Origin: Symsagittifera roscoffensis
Lineage: Eukaryota > Xenacoelomorpha > Acoela > Convolutidae
Length of the DNA stretch: 64,000 nt
NCBI RefSeq assembly: GCF_963678635.1
Contig: NC_087065.1
Location: 67,799,374 to 67,863,373, forward strand
Direction: 5' to 3'
This document shows, one piece after another, positions 10,898 to 24,400 of this stretch. Below the pieces are notes generated by a model. The model did no database searches. It worked only from the letters and a program-made list of their open reading frames with translations, and was not told where the DNA came from. Position 1 is the stretch's first letter. Each line of letters opens with the position of its first letter. The translations under genes were made by a program, and so were the position numbers.

Positions 10898-11345
10898 AAA
10901 CATCGCCAATCGAAGATTGGAAGAGTAATGAACGCAGGTAAACATAAATCAAACACTGACTTTGTTAAAAAAAATTATCAACTTTCGAATTCCAAAAAAA
11001 TAGATGCCCTTTAAGCTCTTTGAATTTCTAGAACGATTCATGATTGCCGCTTTTTTGATAACAGTAACCCAACTTGAGAAAACTGGATCAACAGGTAAAA
11101 TTTTTATTCCGCTTGAAACCTAAAAATTAAACTCCACTTTCAAAACTAGAAATCGTTAGCGAATTTTTGCGTCATTTGCACGTTCGTATTTGGAGAATGC
11201 TATTTTGGCCACTTTCAGCAGGTTAAATTCAATTGAACTCAAAAAGTGCATATCTACGTAGTACTCAATATTTTAAGACTTTTCTGAAAAAAGAAACAGC
11301 AAGACCTATATAAGAGTCTTCACTACGTTCTTTTCTCTTAAACAT
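10898..11345 (+). repeat. Dispersed repeat with TATA box, copy A
   Basis: Shares in order GCCAATCGAAGATTGGAA, AAGCTCTTTGAATTT, GAAAACTGGATCAACAGGTAAA, TCAAAACTAGAAATCGTT and TATATAAGAGTC (TATA at 11307-11314) with copies at 13975, 14395 and 23985. The conserved TATA box near the 3' end resembles the U3 of an LTR, but no target duplication was found. Confidence 0.75.
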
Positions 11346-11379
11346 ACAACTAACTTGAAACATGCGGAGGGGAGTGTTA

Positions 11380-11595
11380 AACTTGTTCACCTTGAAACGA
11401 CCCAAAAGTAGGGTCATTAAGCCGATAAACAATAGGCCAAAAGTTGGTTACAGCTAAGCCAACAGATAAGCAGACAAACAATTGGCCGTTTATTTTATTT
11501 GAAACATAATATGTCCTGGTCAGATTCAAACTCCGGACCTTTGCCGTCCGAAGTATATTCGTCACCGCCAGGCTAAGTTGACCGAGAACGCTAAA
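11380..11595 (-). mobile_element. tRNA-derived SINE
   Basis: On the minus strand CTTAGCCTGGCGGTGACG fits an A box (TRGCNNAGYGG) and CCGGAGTTTGAATCTG about 40 nt later fits a B box. The arms do not fold into a whole tRNA, so this is a tRNA-headed retroposon with a body running toward 11380. Confidence 0.6.
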
Positions 11596-12249
11596 ACATT
11601 TGATTAAATTATGAAACAAGTAACATCTTGAGAGGAGTCCTGTGGACAACGTTATTCACTGGAAAAAAGTCTACCACCTGATTGCAAAACCTGTGCTTAT
11701 CGCAAGGGCAAACACACCCGAATTTAAAAGTTTACCCATTTTCAATAAGCGGAACAACAATGATTTTGACTCAAAAATACAGTTCATGATTCAATCTCTT
11801 CGCCATACGAGCTACCAGACACCAAGTGCTCGGAACAAATTCATAAATAGTACGCTATTCGATTGATCAAAACCGTCTACTTTAATACATCGGACCAAGA
11901 AGCTAGCATTGTAATAAAACTAAACTAAACTTCGCTCTTATTCAATGAAAAAAAGTCCTTTTTCCGACTAAAAAAAACAAAGCATGCTATCTAGAAGCGT
12001 AGGCAGCTTTGCGTTAAATTCTATATTACTACGTTAACAATAATTCAATCAATTTTCAAAAAGAATAGGGAGGTTCCATTTCTAGTTTTCCATCGAACTG
12101 GTTTACACGCCAACTCTCGGCTAATTATCACTCTCGGCTACGGGCATATCGCCTCTCGTAGTAAGAACTCTTTTCCAGGAGAATTGTAACAAGTCAAAGT
12201 TTAAACGACGTCGGCAGCTCTGAAGCCCAGTCTGTTTTTTTGAGTTTTT

Positions 12250-12429
12250 TCACTGGTCCAGGAACTGTGCCATTGGGTCGTTAGTGCGCATCGACTTCAT
12301 TCTGTAGGCTTCCATCTCTATCTCTGTTGGCACGGCTGTCTCTTGCATACTGTTGTATTTTCTTTTTCGCTCGTCAATCTGAAGAACCTTCTCCGCTTCC
12401 CGCTGCTTTTCTTCCTCTTTCTTCAGAGC
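12250..12429 (-). CDS. SLU7: SLU7 coding exon 10 (C-terminus)
   Basis: Acceptor [21 protein letters not shown] then the conserved ending [10 protein letters not shown]...[16 protein letters not shown], stop at 12252-12250. No canonical AATAAA is evident close downstream. Confidence 0.95.
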   Translation of the reverse strand, partial: ALKKEEEKQREAEKVLQIDERKRKYNSMQETAVPTEIEMEAYRMKSMRTNDPMAQFLDQ

Positions 12430-15400
12430 CTGAAATAATCGCGACGGTAACATTTGTTTCTATTTTGAAATATAAAACCGCTACGAAGGACTACATACAA
12501 ACATTATTTTATTTACTTAGTGTGATCTCCGTGAACTTCATATTCTAAAAAACCATGGAAGTACCCTTTCCTTATGATTGCCGATTTAGTGCAGATTTGA
12601 ACTTAAAACTCAATTGAATACTAGAGTTAAATACCTCTTCTAAAGTCATTTCCTCCTTTTCTCGTTTCTGTTTCTTGGCTTCTTTTTCCTCTTCTCCCTC
12701 CTCGTCACTATCTTTACTTCTATCCTTCGATTTACTCTTCTTAGACTTCTTCTTTTTACTTTTCCTCTCTTTTTCTTTTCTTTCTTCGTCGTCTTCTCCT
12801 TCCAAGTGGTCTCTCTTGGTCTTTTTGGGTTGTGATGTGAGCGTGGTTGTGAACTGGATGGGGGGCAGTTTGCCTGACTCTCCGATGCAGTAGGAGTTGC
12901 GGATGAAGGAATGACAACAAGAGTAGCCCCACTGGTGCTCACGCCAATACGATCCCCACACACTCTGCCCAAAACAAACCAAAATACACTCTCAGTTTCA
13001 TTTTTTAATACACTCTCAGTCTATTCCACCAACGGATTTAGGGGAGGGGGGGGTGCCCTCATTTCCTCAATGATTCGACCCCCAACCGACACACCTGCGG
13101 AAATTTTTTTCAAATTAGGGTCTTTACAGTGATTAATGAGAGCTCAGAAAATCAATTTGGTTGGAACAAAATTTTCTAGGCAAAAACAAAAAACTGGTAG
13201 CACGAAACCGAACTATTAAATCCAAAAATATGAAATCTGCTTGTGGTGATGGAAAAGAGCCTATGAATTGAATGAATGCTTACAGTGTGGTTGTTGATGT
13301 ATACATCTTCTGGGTATATGGACTTGGGAATTGTTGCCTCCTTGCCTCTGATCAGAGACCCATCCTGCGCGTACTCTGTGTAGGTCTCAGTCTGAGCCAG
13401 AAGGAGACTCTTCGGCACTGGCTCCAAGTGCTCCTTTCCTCCGTACTAAACACATCATCCAGCATAATCCTTCCTTATTCACTTCACACTATTTCTTTTT
13501 CATGGAATACAATAAACTCAACTGAATGAAGAAGCACGCTTTTGTTATTACTTTTTTAATTACCCCGGGTCCTACTTAATGCAGGACCAACCATGGGGGA
13601 GGGGATATCTCATCCATTTCGCCGTAACCCGTCCCACCTTGAGGAGGCGGATGACATTGGGACCCTCCAACCATAACCGAAATGGGATTCGAACGCACGA
13701 TCCTCGTTATGCATGCCCCAATCGGCCACGGCTGATCAAGTTATTACTAATAGATATATCAGAAGCCTGCATTCTTTTGAGTCTTCGGATATTTCGAAAG
13801 TGACTCCATTTGACATTAATTACTTTATGTCATCCCATTTTAAAAATTTTCTATTAGATCCAACATTGCCAAATAAAGGTCATTTGAAAGCTAATAGTAA
13901 CATGTTTCATAGAAAAAAAGCATGCTGCACAGGTGCTACTCCAAGAATTTTAAAAAATTGAGAATGCCGCTAATGGAACTTAAGAAACATAGCCAACAGA
14001 CAGTTGGAAAGTCAATGAACTGACTTGTTTTTTGAAAAAAAAAATACTGCAAGTTGGTCTTAAGCTCTTTGAATTTAAACAACTTATCATTTGCACTTAG
14101 ATAAAATTCAGGCAATTTGAGAAAACTGGAGAGTTAGGTAAAGTTATTATTCCAGTGGGAAATCTAAAAATTATATTTCGTTTTCTAAACTAGAAATGGA
14201 TCATGTTTTTTCGCGCAATTTTCCTTTCGGAATTGGAGTGCGAATTTTGCCAACCTTCAAGCAAATGAACTTGAATTGAACTCAAAAAGTTAGGATACAC
14301 CTAAGATCATTCATAAATGCATTATTATATAAGAATGCAGTTTCTGTAGTTATAAGAGGTCATTTGAAAAACTTTTCCTGAAAAAGACTTTTCCTGAGAA
14401 AAACATAGCCAATCGCAGATTGGAAAAAAGTAATGAACGCAAGAAAGCATCAAAAACATTGAGTTTGTTAAATAAACCTCAACTTTCGAATTTCAAAAAA
14501 AAACAATTCATGATTGGCGTTTTTTATAACATTAACCCAACTTCAGAAAACTGGATCAACAGGAAAAGTTGTTATTCCGCTAGAAATCTAAAAATTAAAT
14601 TTCACTTTCAAAACTAGACATCGTTCACGTTTTTTTTTCGCAAAACCATTGCAATCTATATAAGAGTCTATCAATACATCAAATATCTTTTAAAAAACAG
14701 TTAAATCTATCTTAATGCACATCAAATTAAATTTTGAGGGTAACATTTTTTGATGCATTTTAAATTTTTCCTTAACCTTTGTTTGAACTTTTTATTCATT
14801 ATGATCGGAACATTATGTGCTACTTGCTCAGCAACTGGCTATCCTTGTGTTATTTGTTGACAATAGCGCAAAAATTCTGCTACTGACACTTCAAGACCCT
14901 AAGACAAACATGTTCTGATGCATTTTACTTTGCTGAAAATCGCGTAAAATATACAAAACAAAAAGGGACCTTTTCGAGTATTTTGCTGCTCTGTGTATCC
15001 TCCAACTGTCCTTTCTTCTCCTCCACGTGTTTTTTCATGAACTCCAGCTTTGTGGGCTCACTTTGCAGGTGCAGCTCAGTCCCCTTCTCACTAGACTCCC
15101 ACGCGAACACTAGTCACACAGTAACTCATATCATCTTTCAATTCATTTAGAGCTACAAAAAGTTATATTTGCAAAATTTAGACAAACAAATTTAAGTAAT
15201 TAAAAAGAGCAATGTATCAGTTTTGACTTACAATTTCGTACTAATTTTGGCAGAGCTTCTTATAATGTCTTGTTTTAAAACCTTCAATTTAATTGTTTAT
15301 TTAAGGGGCACTTAGCATAGTGGTAAGGCGTTCACTTTAGAATCGTCAGATCGTGTAATCGATCCCATGCCATGGCAATGATAGTGTGTGAGCTCTCACT

Positions 15401-18400
15401 TGACCTCTAGCTTCAGGTCTACCACAACCTGACCAAATTTGGCTGCAAAATTGGTACCACGTGAAAGTTCTAGACGCACAAAAACGGCCTTGAGTCGCAA
15501 AAAAGAGCTTCGCTCAACAAAATAACACAGTCTGGAATGTGGGGAGATAATACAAATGGACTATCCTCGACAGGAATGTTAAAGGCCTACTGATAGATCC
15601 ACTGCGATTCGCAGAAACTACAATTATAATTATTTGTTAACCGCTTCGAGTTTTTTTTCAACTTCTAGTTGTTTCACAGGCGTGCTCCTACATCGGATTT
15701 AAATCAAGGTCAAACCTGACTGAATTTGAACCATTCTGATAACTTGCAAGGTCGACCATCAGTCTTGATTTCATTACGACTTGATAAATTTTAATTCAAA
15801 GCAATGGTCGAGGGCATGTACGGTTAAAGAGGGAAGGAGAAGAACAACAGCGAAGATGGATGATTGGTTTCAGGTTTCCTGAAGTTCGTTTGTACTACTT
15901 TATTTAGCTTGAACCCCTAAAGGTCACCCCTAAATTAATTTGAATGCATTCATCATAGAAAGTGAACTCCGTATCAATCATACTAAAGGTCACTTTTGGA
16001 GCATAAGCAATGCTTCAAATCCGATGATTAATTTGAAACTCAGACGATAGTTCTAATTCGCTCATCGTCCATTTTTGTTCACACATTTAACACACAATGT
16101 ATTGTTATTTTCCTAATAATTTGCCTTCTCTAGCATTGCTGGCCTTGAGATTTTGAGCCCACTAATTTGGTTCAGATTTTCGTAAAATTATTTTGATAAA
16201 AAGGCTCTAGCGTGAACAAGAAGGTTCATAAAAAAGCGAGTAATTGGCGCGCTTATTCATTGTCTCTTTTAGAATAGAAAAAAATTAAAACAAGTTTTGT
16301 TTTCATTATTTTTCATCTGATGTGAACCCAATTTGATACCATGAACCTCGTAACAACACCTTCTCCTACATATAATGAGAATTACAGAGAGGCTTCGCAA
16401 ACACTAGCCAGAACACGACAAAAAGCAGCTCTATAAAGAACAATAAGAAAAAGTAGAAATAAGCCTCCAGTTAGTAAAAACTCGGCTACGTCTAGGATTC
16501 GATCTGCAACCCAGAGATTATGAGACACACACCAACCACTCAGCCACGAACACTTTATAAATCCCAAACACTAGCCACAAATGAGGCCGCGAACAGATGC
16601 TATGAAATTTCCAATGCTACAGATCGTGATTACATCAAAAGTGCCACCAAATAAGTGAACCTTTTTAATGAACTCTTTTAATTGCGAGTTAAGTTAGAAA
16701 AAAAGAAGGTTCGTACTAATACGCTAACGCTCGCAAGTGTAATTAGAATACTGTTATATGCAACAAATAGCTTTTTTGGTTCATTTGACAAAATAAACCA
16801 GCATCAACTGTGTTTATTTATTAATTACCAGATGTCGAAGCATATGGTATTATTATACTGTCAATGCCGCCGGCTGCTTTAAAAAGTACCCCAAAAGCAG
16901 CACTTTCACATAGGCAAAAGTAACACCAAAAGTAGCACTTATTTGCGACTTATGTTGAAAAAAAAGTCGCATCGTACTATCACCTGCGCTCCGTTTGGTT
17001 AAATACAGAGTGGAGCTTAATTCAGCGGCACTAAACTTGATAAAATACAACAATGACCCGTCAAAAGCCACGCTACAGTCCCAAAGATAACCTAGAGAGC
17101 CCACGAGCAGATTCGAGGAAGAGTAGAGCCATTTATGGATCTACAGGTGAGTCGATTTTTTAAAATAAGGACCATAATGCTTCGTAGACCTGTAATAGAT
17201 TGAATTACATGGCAACAATTTTCTTTGTTTGTGCTTATTTTAACTCAAACTGATTTCACTTCAAAACTTTTTGTTTAGAACATAGTGAAGAAGGACGATT
17301 CAATTCAACAAAATTAGTGGATAAGGACTCCTCGGATGATAAAGCAAAAACGAAGGAGCGAAGTTTGGACGTGAATCTTAGGCGTCATTTGCCGCTTAAA
17401 GCGTTTTGCTGATTGCAGTACCAATTTTTCCGATAGAAGGAAAAGGAAAACTGGTAAAAACGACCAAAAAGAAAAAATCAAAGAAAGCGACGAAGAATCT
17501 CAAAATTCACATCAGTGAAGTTGAAGACAGACTCTAGTAGCAGCTCATTAAAGCTCTTGAAACCACGACGCTGTTCCATCAACAGGCATGGAAAACAAAT
17601 AAGAAAATTGAAGAGGCCGGAAAGCAGTTGAGGATAAACCGACAAGAAACAGCGAAAAACACGAGTTGTGTAGTTGTTTTCGTAACATTTTTTAGTTTTT
17701 CTGAAAGATTATTTTAAAGATTTATTACCCTACCATCACTATTAGCTCTCTTAGCATTCTCTACGTAGAAAATGGTAGTCCTTTAGGAGAACCTACGATG
17801 TCTCTGCTGTAAACAGACTCAATTAAAGTGAGATGTTACATGCAAAACTAGCTTCATTTTTAAGAACTTAGAGCTCTTCTACTCACATTGTGTGCTGGCT
17901 ATGTTGGATGCATCACCCGAGTACCTCACAAAGTTGTCTCCCGCATACGGCACACTGAAACAATGCAAAACCAGTTGAAATATCAGATTCCGGTATTATC
18001 AATTACACGGCCGAAAATTACCAGTAGGTTAAATAACCTATCATGGTAATTAAATGCCTTTCACATTTGCTTTCGTAAGAGTATTTAAAGTTTTAAATGA
18101 AATAAATGGCAAGACCGCAAAATCATCAAAAATTTCAGCTCTCTTAATCAATAACAATAAATTATCTGACCCTGTTCTAATATCTAACGCTTTTAATGAT
18201 TATTTCGCTTCGGTAGGAACCAAGTTAGCAAGCAAAATTGACCACGTGGGGCCAGTGATTAAAATAGAAGACGTAAGCCAATCTATGTATCTCTTTAATA
18301 GTACAATTTGTGAGATAATTGATGTGATAGAGCGTCTGAAGCCCACGCATACTTGTGGCATCGATGAAATTAGTAACCTTTTTTTAGTTAAAAGCAGGTA

Positions 18401-21400
18401 TGTGTTAGCACCTTATTTAACATACTTAACTAATCTCTTATTTTGCTCCGGTATGTTTCCTCAAAGCCTCAAGAATGCTCGGGTTTTACCTCTTCATAAA
18501 GCTGATAGCAGAATAATTATGAGCAATTACCGTCCAATATCACTTTTAAGTAGCTGCAGCAAAGTTATTGAAAAAATCATGCACTCTCGATTTTACAACA
18601 ATCTTGAAAAGTTCGAATTACTGTATCATCATCAGTTTGGGTTCAGGGAGAAGTTTGCCACAGTTGATGCATTAGCTGAATTGACTGAAAGATTAAGACT
18701 AGGTGTTGATAAAAACATTAAATGTAGCTTCTTCATTGATTTAAAAAAGGCATTTGATACGCTGGACCATAAAATTCTTTTGAGGAAACTAGAATGCTAT
18801 GGAGTACGTGGAAATTGCTACAAATGGTTCGAAAGCTATCTATCCAATAGGTATCAATGTGTACATGTAAACAACTGTTCATCTGATTGGTTACAAGTAA
18901 ACACGGGAATACCGCAAGGCTCTGTTTTAGGCCCTCTCTTATTTCTTGTTTATATCAACGACATACAGCACGCAGTTTGCAATTCAAATGTGTTTCTATT
19001 TGCAGATGATACAAACATATCATGTCAAACATCTATCTATGAAGAATACCAGTTAGATTTGACCAAAATTTCTTCCTGGCTTAGTTCAAATAAATTAACC
19101 TTAAACTCAGATAAAACTACTTTAATTAATTTTACTGAGGATAGAAGTGCTTCCAATCTTTCTTTTGATATACTTGATTTTACTTTTCAACCGAAACCTT
19201 TTTGCAAATACCTAGGTGTCATTGTAGATGATAAGCTTAAATTTTTTCACCATATACAGAATGTTCAATCAAAACTAGGTCGTCACTGTGGTGTAATATC
19301 AAAAATGAGACATTATGTACCAAGATCCATCCTACTGAAATACTACACGTCGAATATCAAGCCAATAATACAATATGGCTTGCTCGTCTACGGCGGCACG
19401 AGTTTTTCTTTTTTAAACCCAATTTTGAATATGCAACGAAAAATTGTTCGCATGATCTGCTTCAAAAGGAAATTTGATACCATTACTAAATTCTTTTCTG
19501 ATAATAAAATACTAACAGTTCATGAGCTATATGTGTACGATTTGATGAAGTTTTGTTTACGATCACTAAATCAAAAACATCCAACTTGTTTTCTCAATTC
19601 TTTGTTTACTTAAAAAAATTTTGCCTATAATACGCGAATTTCAGAAGGTCGATCATTTGTTCCACCATTCTGTAAGAATAAGGTAAAATCATGTTCTTTG
19701 ACTAATAGGGGTTCAAAGTTATAGATTCAGAGTATAAATAAGCTCTTACCTAAAAATATTGGATTGATCTCAAAAAATGAAGAATACAGTTTCCTCCATA
19801 AGTTTAAAGATAATTTCATTTGTGGCAATTACGAGTTGGTGCAAAACATATTTCTTTCAATTTTTTTATTTTTAAAAAATTGTACCCGCTGGCTAAATGC
19901 TATCAAACAACCATTCTAGGGTTGCGATTCTATGCTGAAAATATGACCCTCCAAATCCTTGTAGTTTTCGAGAAATCGCATTTTTTAGAAAATAAAAAAA
20001 AAATGAAAAAACTTAGATTTTTTTTTCATATGTTTTCTCATATTCTTAGTTCGTCAGCTGGGGCCGAAATGACAGGACTAGATGTAATAAGTATTCCTTA
20101 ATGAGGGCTTAATTTTAGGGAAAAATAAATTTTTTCCCCACAATCCTATTTTTATTCGAATATAAATTTATCTTTATTACTTAGTTGCAATCCTAATTTG
20201 TTCAACGGGTAGACGTCAAGTAGGCACATACTGCGCCTTTTGTCTATCCCCTCCATTTTGTTGATTTAATAATTTAAATAAATTGATGCTTGTATTATCA
20301 ACTATATGGAAAAATAAATTCTTCTTCTTCTTCTAGTTAGTTTCAGCAACCAGTCAAATTCAAGCATTGATCTACAAATTTCAAAATACGGAAGGAGCAC
20401 GTTTGATAAAAAAAAACACCTTTGATTCTTGAATCAGCAAAAAAAAGTTCAAAACTTTTGTAAAATTAGATTGAGATAATCAATTTTGAACGAAGATTTT
20501 TGTCAATTTCATTACAAAAACAAAAACAGCTAATCAGTGAAAAGCAGGACACCGAAAATTTCTCTCGATGATCAAAGTGCGCTATAAAAATTGGTTAACT
20601 TAGGACTTCGACAACTGAGTATTCACAATTGATAGTAAATGACTAAGTATAAGAAAAATGTTGTTCAGCCTACCTCAACAATATTTTAACTTCCTATTAT
20701 TTTTTTCTTAAACAACTACAAAACTGAATTGAAGCCCTCGAAATTAGAAGTGGTCATAATACTAACTCTGTGACATCTTTGCCCTGGATTGCGAATGGGT
20801 TCTCCCTCATTGACCTGGCCTTCGGGTCATAGTAGGCAGAGTTAGGGTCCAGGTTGTACAGATACTAAAACACAAAAGACTCATCATCCATCATCTAGCA
20901 AGCAACAGTTCAATTTCAAGATTCTTCAATAATATCACTCGGATCAATTAACTTCATAGGAAAGATTGAAATTAACAATTTTCAAGTAACTTCATAAAAA
21001 AAATTGTGAAAATATACTAAGAAAAATTAACTTTGCTTTGATGGAGAGGAAAACTGAAATCATAATTGTTTTATATGTCCGGATGTTTTTTGATATTATG
21101 ACAAACTACTGACAGGAGCAGGTTTTCAAGGCCACTGACGACTTTTCAAATAAAGAGAAAGATTTGTCAAATTAATCACTCGGATCGCTCACCTTAGCTG
21201 TGTCCTCTCGAATGCGGAGGTTTCGCACAGTCATTCTCTGTTTGGAGTCCCACTTGGTCCCTGTCATGATGTCCTGGTCGTCCTTCACTTTGAACTCATC
21301 CTCGTCGTCGTCACTCCCCGCCCCTCCCTCCGGTACAGCCACCTATTATAACACAGCATCTCTTCAACTATTCCACCCTTTGGAACCTAGGAACGAAGTG

Positions 21401-24400
21401 CCACCCCTTTAAACAAATAACTCAAGGGTTAAGCATATGTAAATTTTGTACCTTGTAACGATTCGTTGATTTTCAATTTTTTCTCAAGAATACGGAAAAA
21501 CGAAGGCAACTGTCAAATGAATGTTGCACCATTAGTAAAGAAAAAATCTATACAATCAAAGATAGTCAAACCAGTTTCTTTTTTTGCTGACATCATTTTG
21601 AACTTGATGTCCTATGGTACCTCCAATTATTTTTCAGTGGCTATGTTCCAGGTTGCGCACATTCGGCACAAGTGTTTCAGAAAGAGGCACCCAAACTCAA
21701 TCAGACTTACTTCTGGCTTTTTGGGAGTGGGCGTGGCTGACTCGCTTTCTTCTATCTCCTTCTCCAGTCGCTCTGACTTCAACTTCGCCTTGGCCAGTTC
21801 CAGCTTGTCGTAGTCTGAGATGACCTCGTGGTACCGGGAAGTGTCGTAGCCGACCCATCTGTCCCGCTTGCCCTCGAAACTCTTCTCCTTGTTGGGAACT
21901 GCCAAACACATCATGGCATGCACACGTTTAGGAGTAACTGCTTCATGCTTAGTTTTTAATTAATACTGGGGGAGGGGTTCTTAGCAAAAGTGACTAAAAC
22001 CATAAATCAAGGGTAATAGGCCCACGTGAAAGAAAAAACCTAAGAGCCTATTTAGAGCCATGAACCATTGAAATCGAAAAAAAAACTCGCAAACGCCAGC
22101 CAAGAATAACGATAGTTTTTGATTTTCCAGAGAGTTAAGTTTTTCCATTTGGCTGCAATAATCTTGAGCGAAAGCGCCAAACTATCGTCAGTTTCTCATT
22201 TTCGTTGTTTTTATCTTAGTTCCTTTTTTGCAGCACACCCATATAGATACCATGTATGTATTACTGTACTGTTCACCTATGTATTCGTCGTTTCCGAAGC
22301 CTTGGCCTGTGAATCTGGCACCTATCTTCCGTGGTCTTTCCAGACAGTCCTTCCTCTTATGAGTCATAGACCCACAGTTTTCACACGCCCCCTTGCGGAA
22401 TTTGGTTATCACTTTATCCTAAAAAGAACGAAAGACACTGATTAGATTTGATGGAAAAAAACAGACAACAATCCAGGGCAAATTATCAAAACAATTATTA
22501 AACAACAGCAGTAAACAGCTAATAATCTGTGAAATCAAAAAAACTCAGCAGCAGAAAAAAAAGTATGTATATAAATACAAAACCATCACAAACAAAGTAT
22601 AGCTAAAGGGATCAACAGTAAAAAAATGATTATACACAGAGGCGAAGCTGCGCTTCGCAAACACTTGAGAGAACACGACTAAAAAGCAGCTCTAGCAGGT
22701 GATATAAAAAAAACGGAAATAAGCCTCGAAATAGTAAAAACTCTACCCTAAGGCAATCAAGAGATTTTGAGTTTATCAAGCATAATAACCGACAAACACT
22801 AGTCACGATAAAATTGCCAATGCTCTTCAGCAAAAGTGGCACCAAATACAAATAGACTCAATTTTGCAAGTAATAATTTAGAAAATAACAAACTGAAGTC
22901 ATCCACACTAACTTTGCATGTAATAAATCGCAAAGCATTAAGCCACATTATGTATAACTTATCCATTTCAAAAAGTTGCGAGATATATTGAATAAGAAAA
23001 TTTCTGAAATTGAGTTTTCATTAATGTTATGATGTTTGAAACAAATCACTTTTTTTCGGTTCATTTGATGAACTTAAAATGCATCAACTGTGTTAACTTA
23101 TTACTATTCGAATGACAAAGCACATGCCATGAAAAAGCTGTAAAGGTGCCCAAAAAGAGGCACCAATATTTTTTGTAACTTTTTTGCTTCGCAAGTGTAA
23201 AGAAGGTCATTGAAATTTGAGTTTTTACATTCAAATAGTAGAGAATGAGAGAAATGCAGTGAATGGTAAAAAAAATTGTCATAACTTTGAGCAAACATAA
23301 CTTTAAAAGGTTATTATTTGTTCTTTCATTGTGCTTGCTAATTGAACACTGGCCAATAGTTCACAAGATTAATCGTTTGTACTCGAAAGAGGCTAGAAAA
23401 CAAATAAACAAAAAAACGAATGCTGAAAAAATTGATTTGAAGAATTGCGCTGAAACTCACTCACTCAATTGTCTGCAATCACAACCGTAAAACACAGGCG
23501 ATACAATGCAAGCATAGCATTGAAAGCCAGCTAACAGAAAATGAGAAGGAAACAACAAAGTCGAAAAAAACGATTAAAAACAATTTTTTTTTGAAATAAA
23601 TCAAAAAATCAACTTCAGAAAAACAGTCCAGAAACAACTACCAGCATTTAAAAAGCTTTTCTTATTATCCGATTGGCCACTAAGTCTACAAAACGTGGGT
23701 AAACCACACGTTTTGTAGACTTAGCCCATTAAGTCAAAATAAGCCCATTAAGTCAAATTTAGTCAAAATAGCCCATTAAGCCAAAATAAAAAAAACGCTA
23801 AAAAAGAAATGTTAATATAAAAAAAATCGAGCGACGAAAAAACATCCCACTTTTATATCACAACCGACTTGAATTATTTTTAAGCAGCTCAAAAATAAAA
23901 CTGCATCAAGTAAACCGGATAAAATTTTATAGCATAAAAAATTCAGAGGAAACTTTTCAAAGTCACGAACAGTAAGAGTTACAAGAGAAAAACATAGCCA
24001 GCAGGCAGTTGGAAAAGTCATGAACACAACAAAATAAAGAAAAATACTCGTTTTTTTTTTAAAATTCAACGTTCGAACTTCAGAGAAAAAAATGGCTTTA
24101 AAGCTCTTTGAATTTACAGAACAATTTATGATTGACACTTTTTTTGATAAGAAAACTGGATCAATAGGTAAACTTTTAATTCCATTAGAAAATTTAAAAA
24201 ATAATACCGATTTTCGATACAAGAAGTTGATCACCTTTTCCGTTACTTTATACTTTTGCTGTTCGATAGTGGAGTTTGCTTCCTTTCAATAAAGGAAAAG
24301 AAGTGAACTTCAAAAAATAAAAAGTCAAACTGCGAAAAATCAAATTTCTCGTGAAAAACGAACAAACAGACATTTTTCCTGAAAAACAAACAAACAAAAC

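Noticed and set aside
12675-12893. Plus-strand frame rich in Ser/Leu/Phe
   Set aside because: Antisense shadow of the lysine/glutamate-rich SLU7 exon 9.
15302-15372. A true tRNA gene
   Set aside because: A and B boxes are present, but the acceptor and anticodon arms do not pair and a ~260 bp body follows, so a SINE is more likely.
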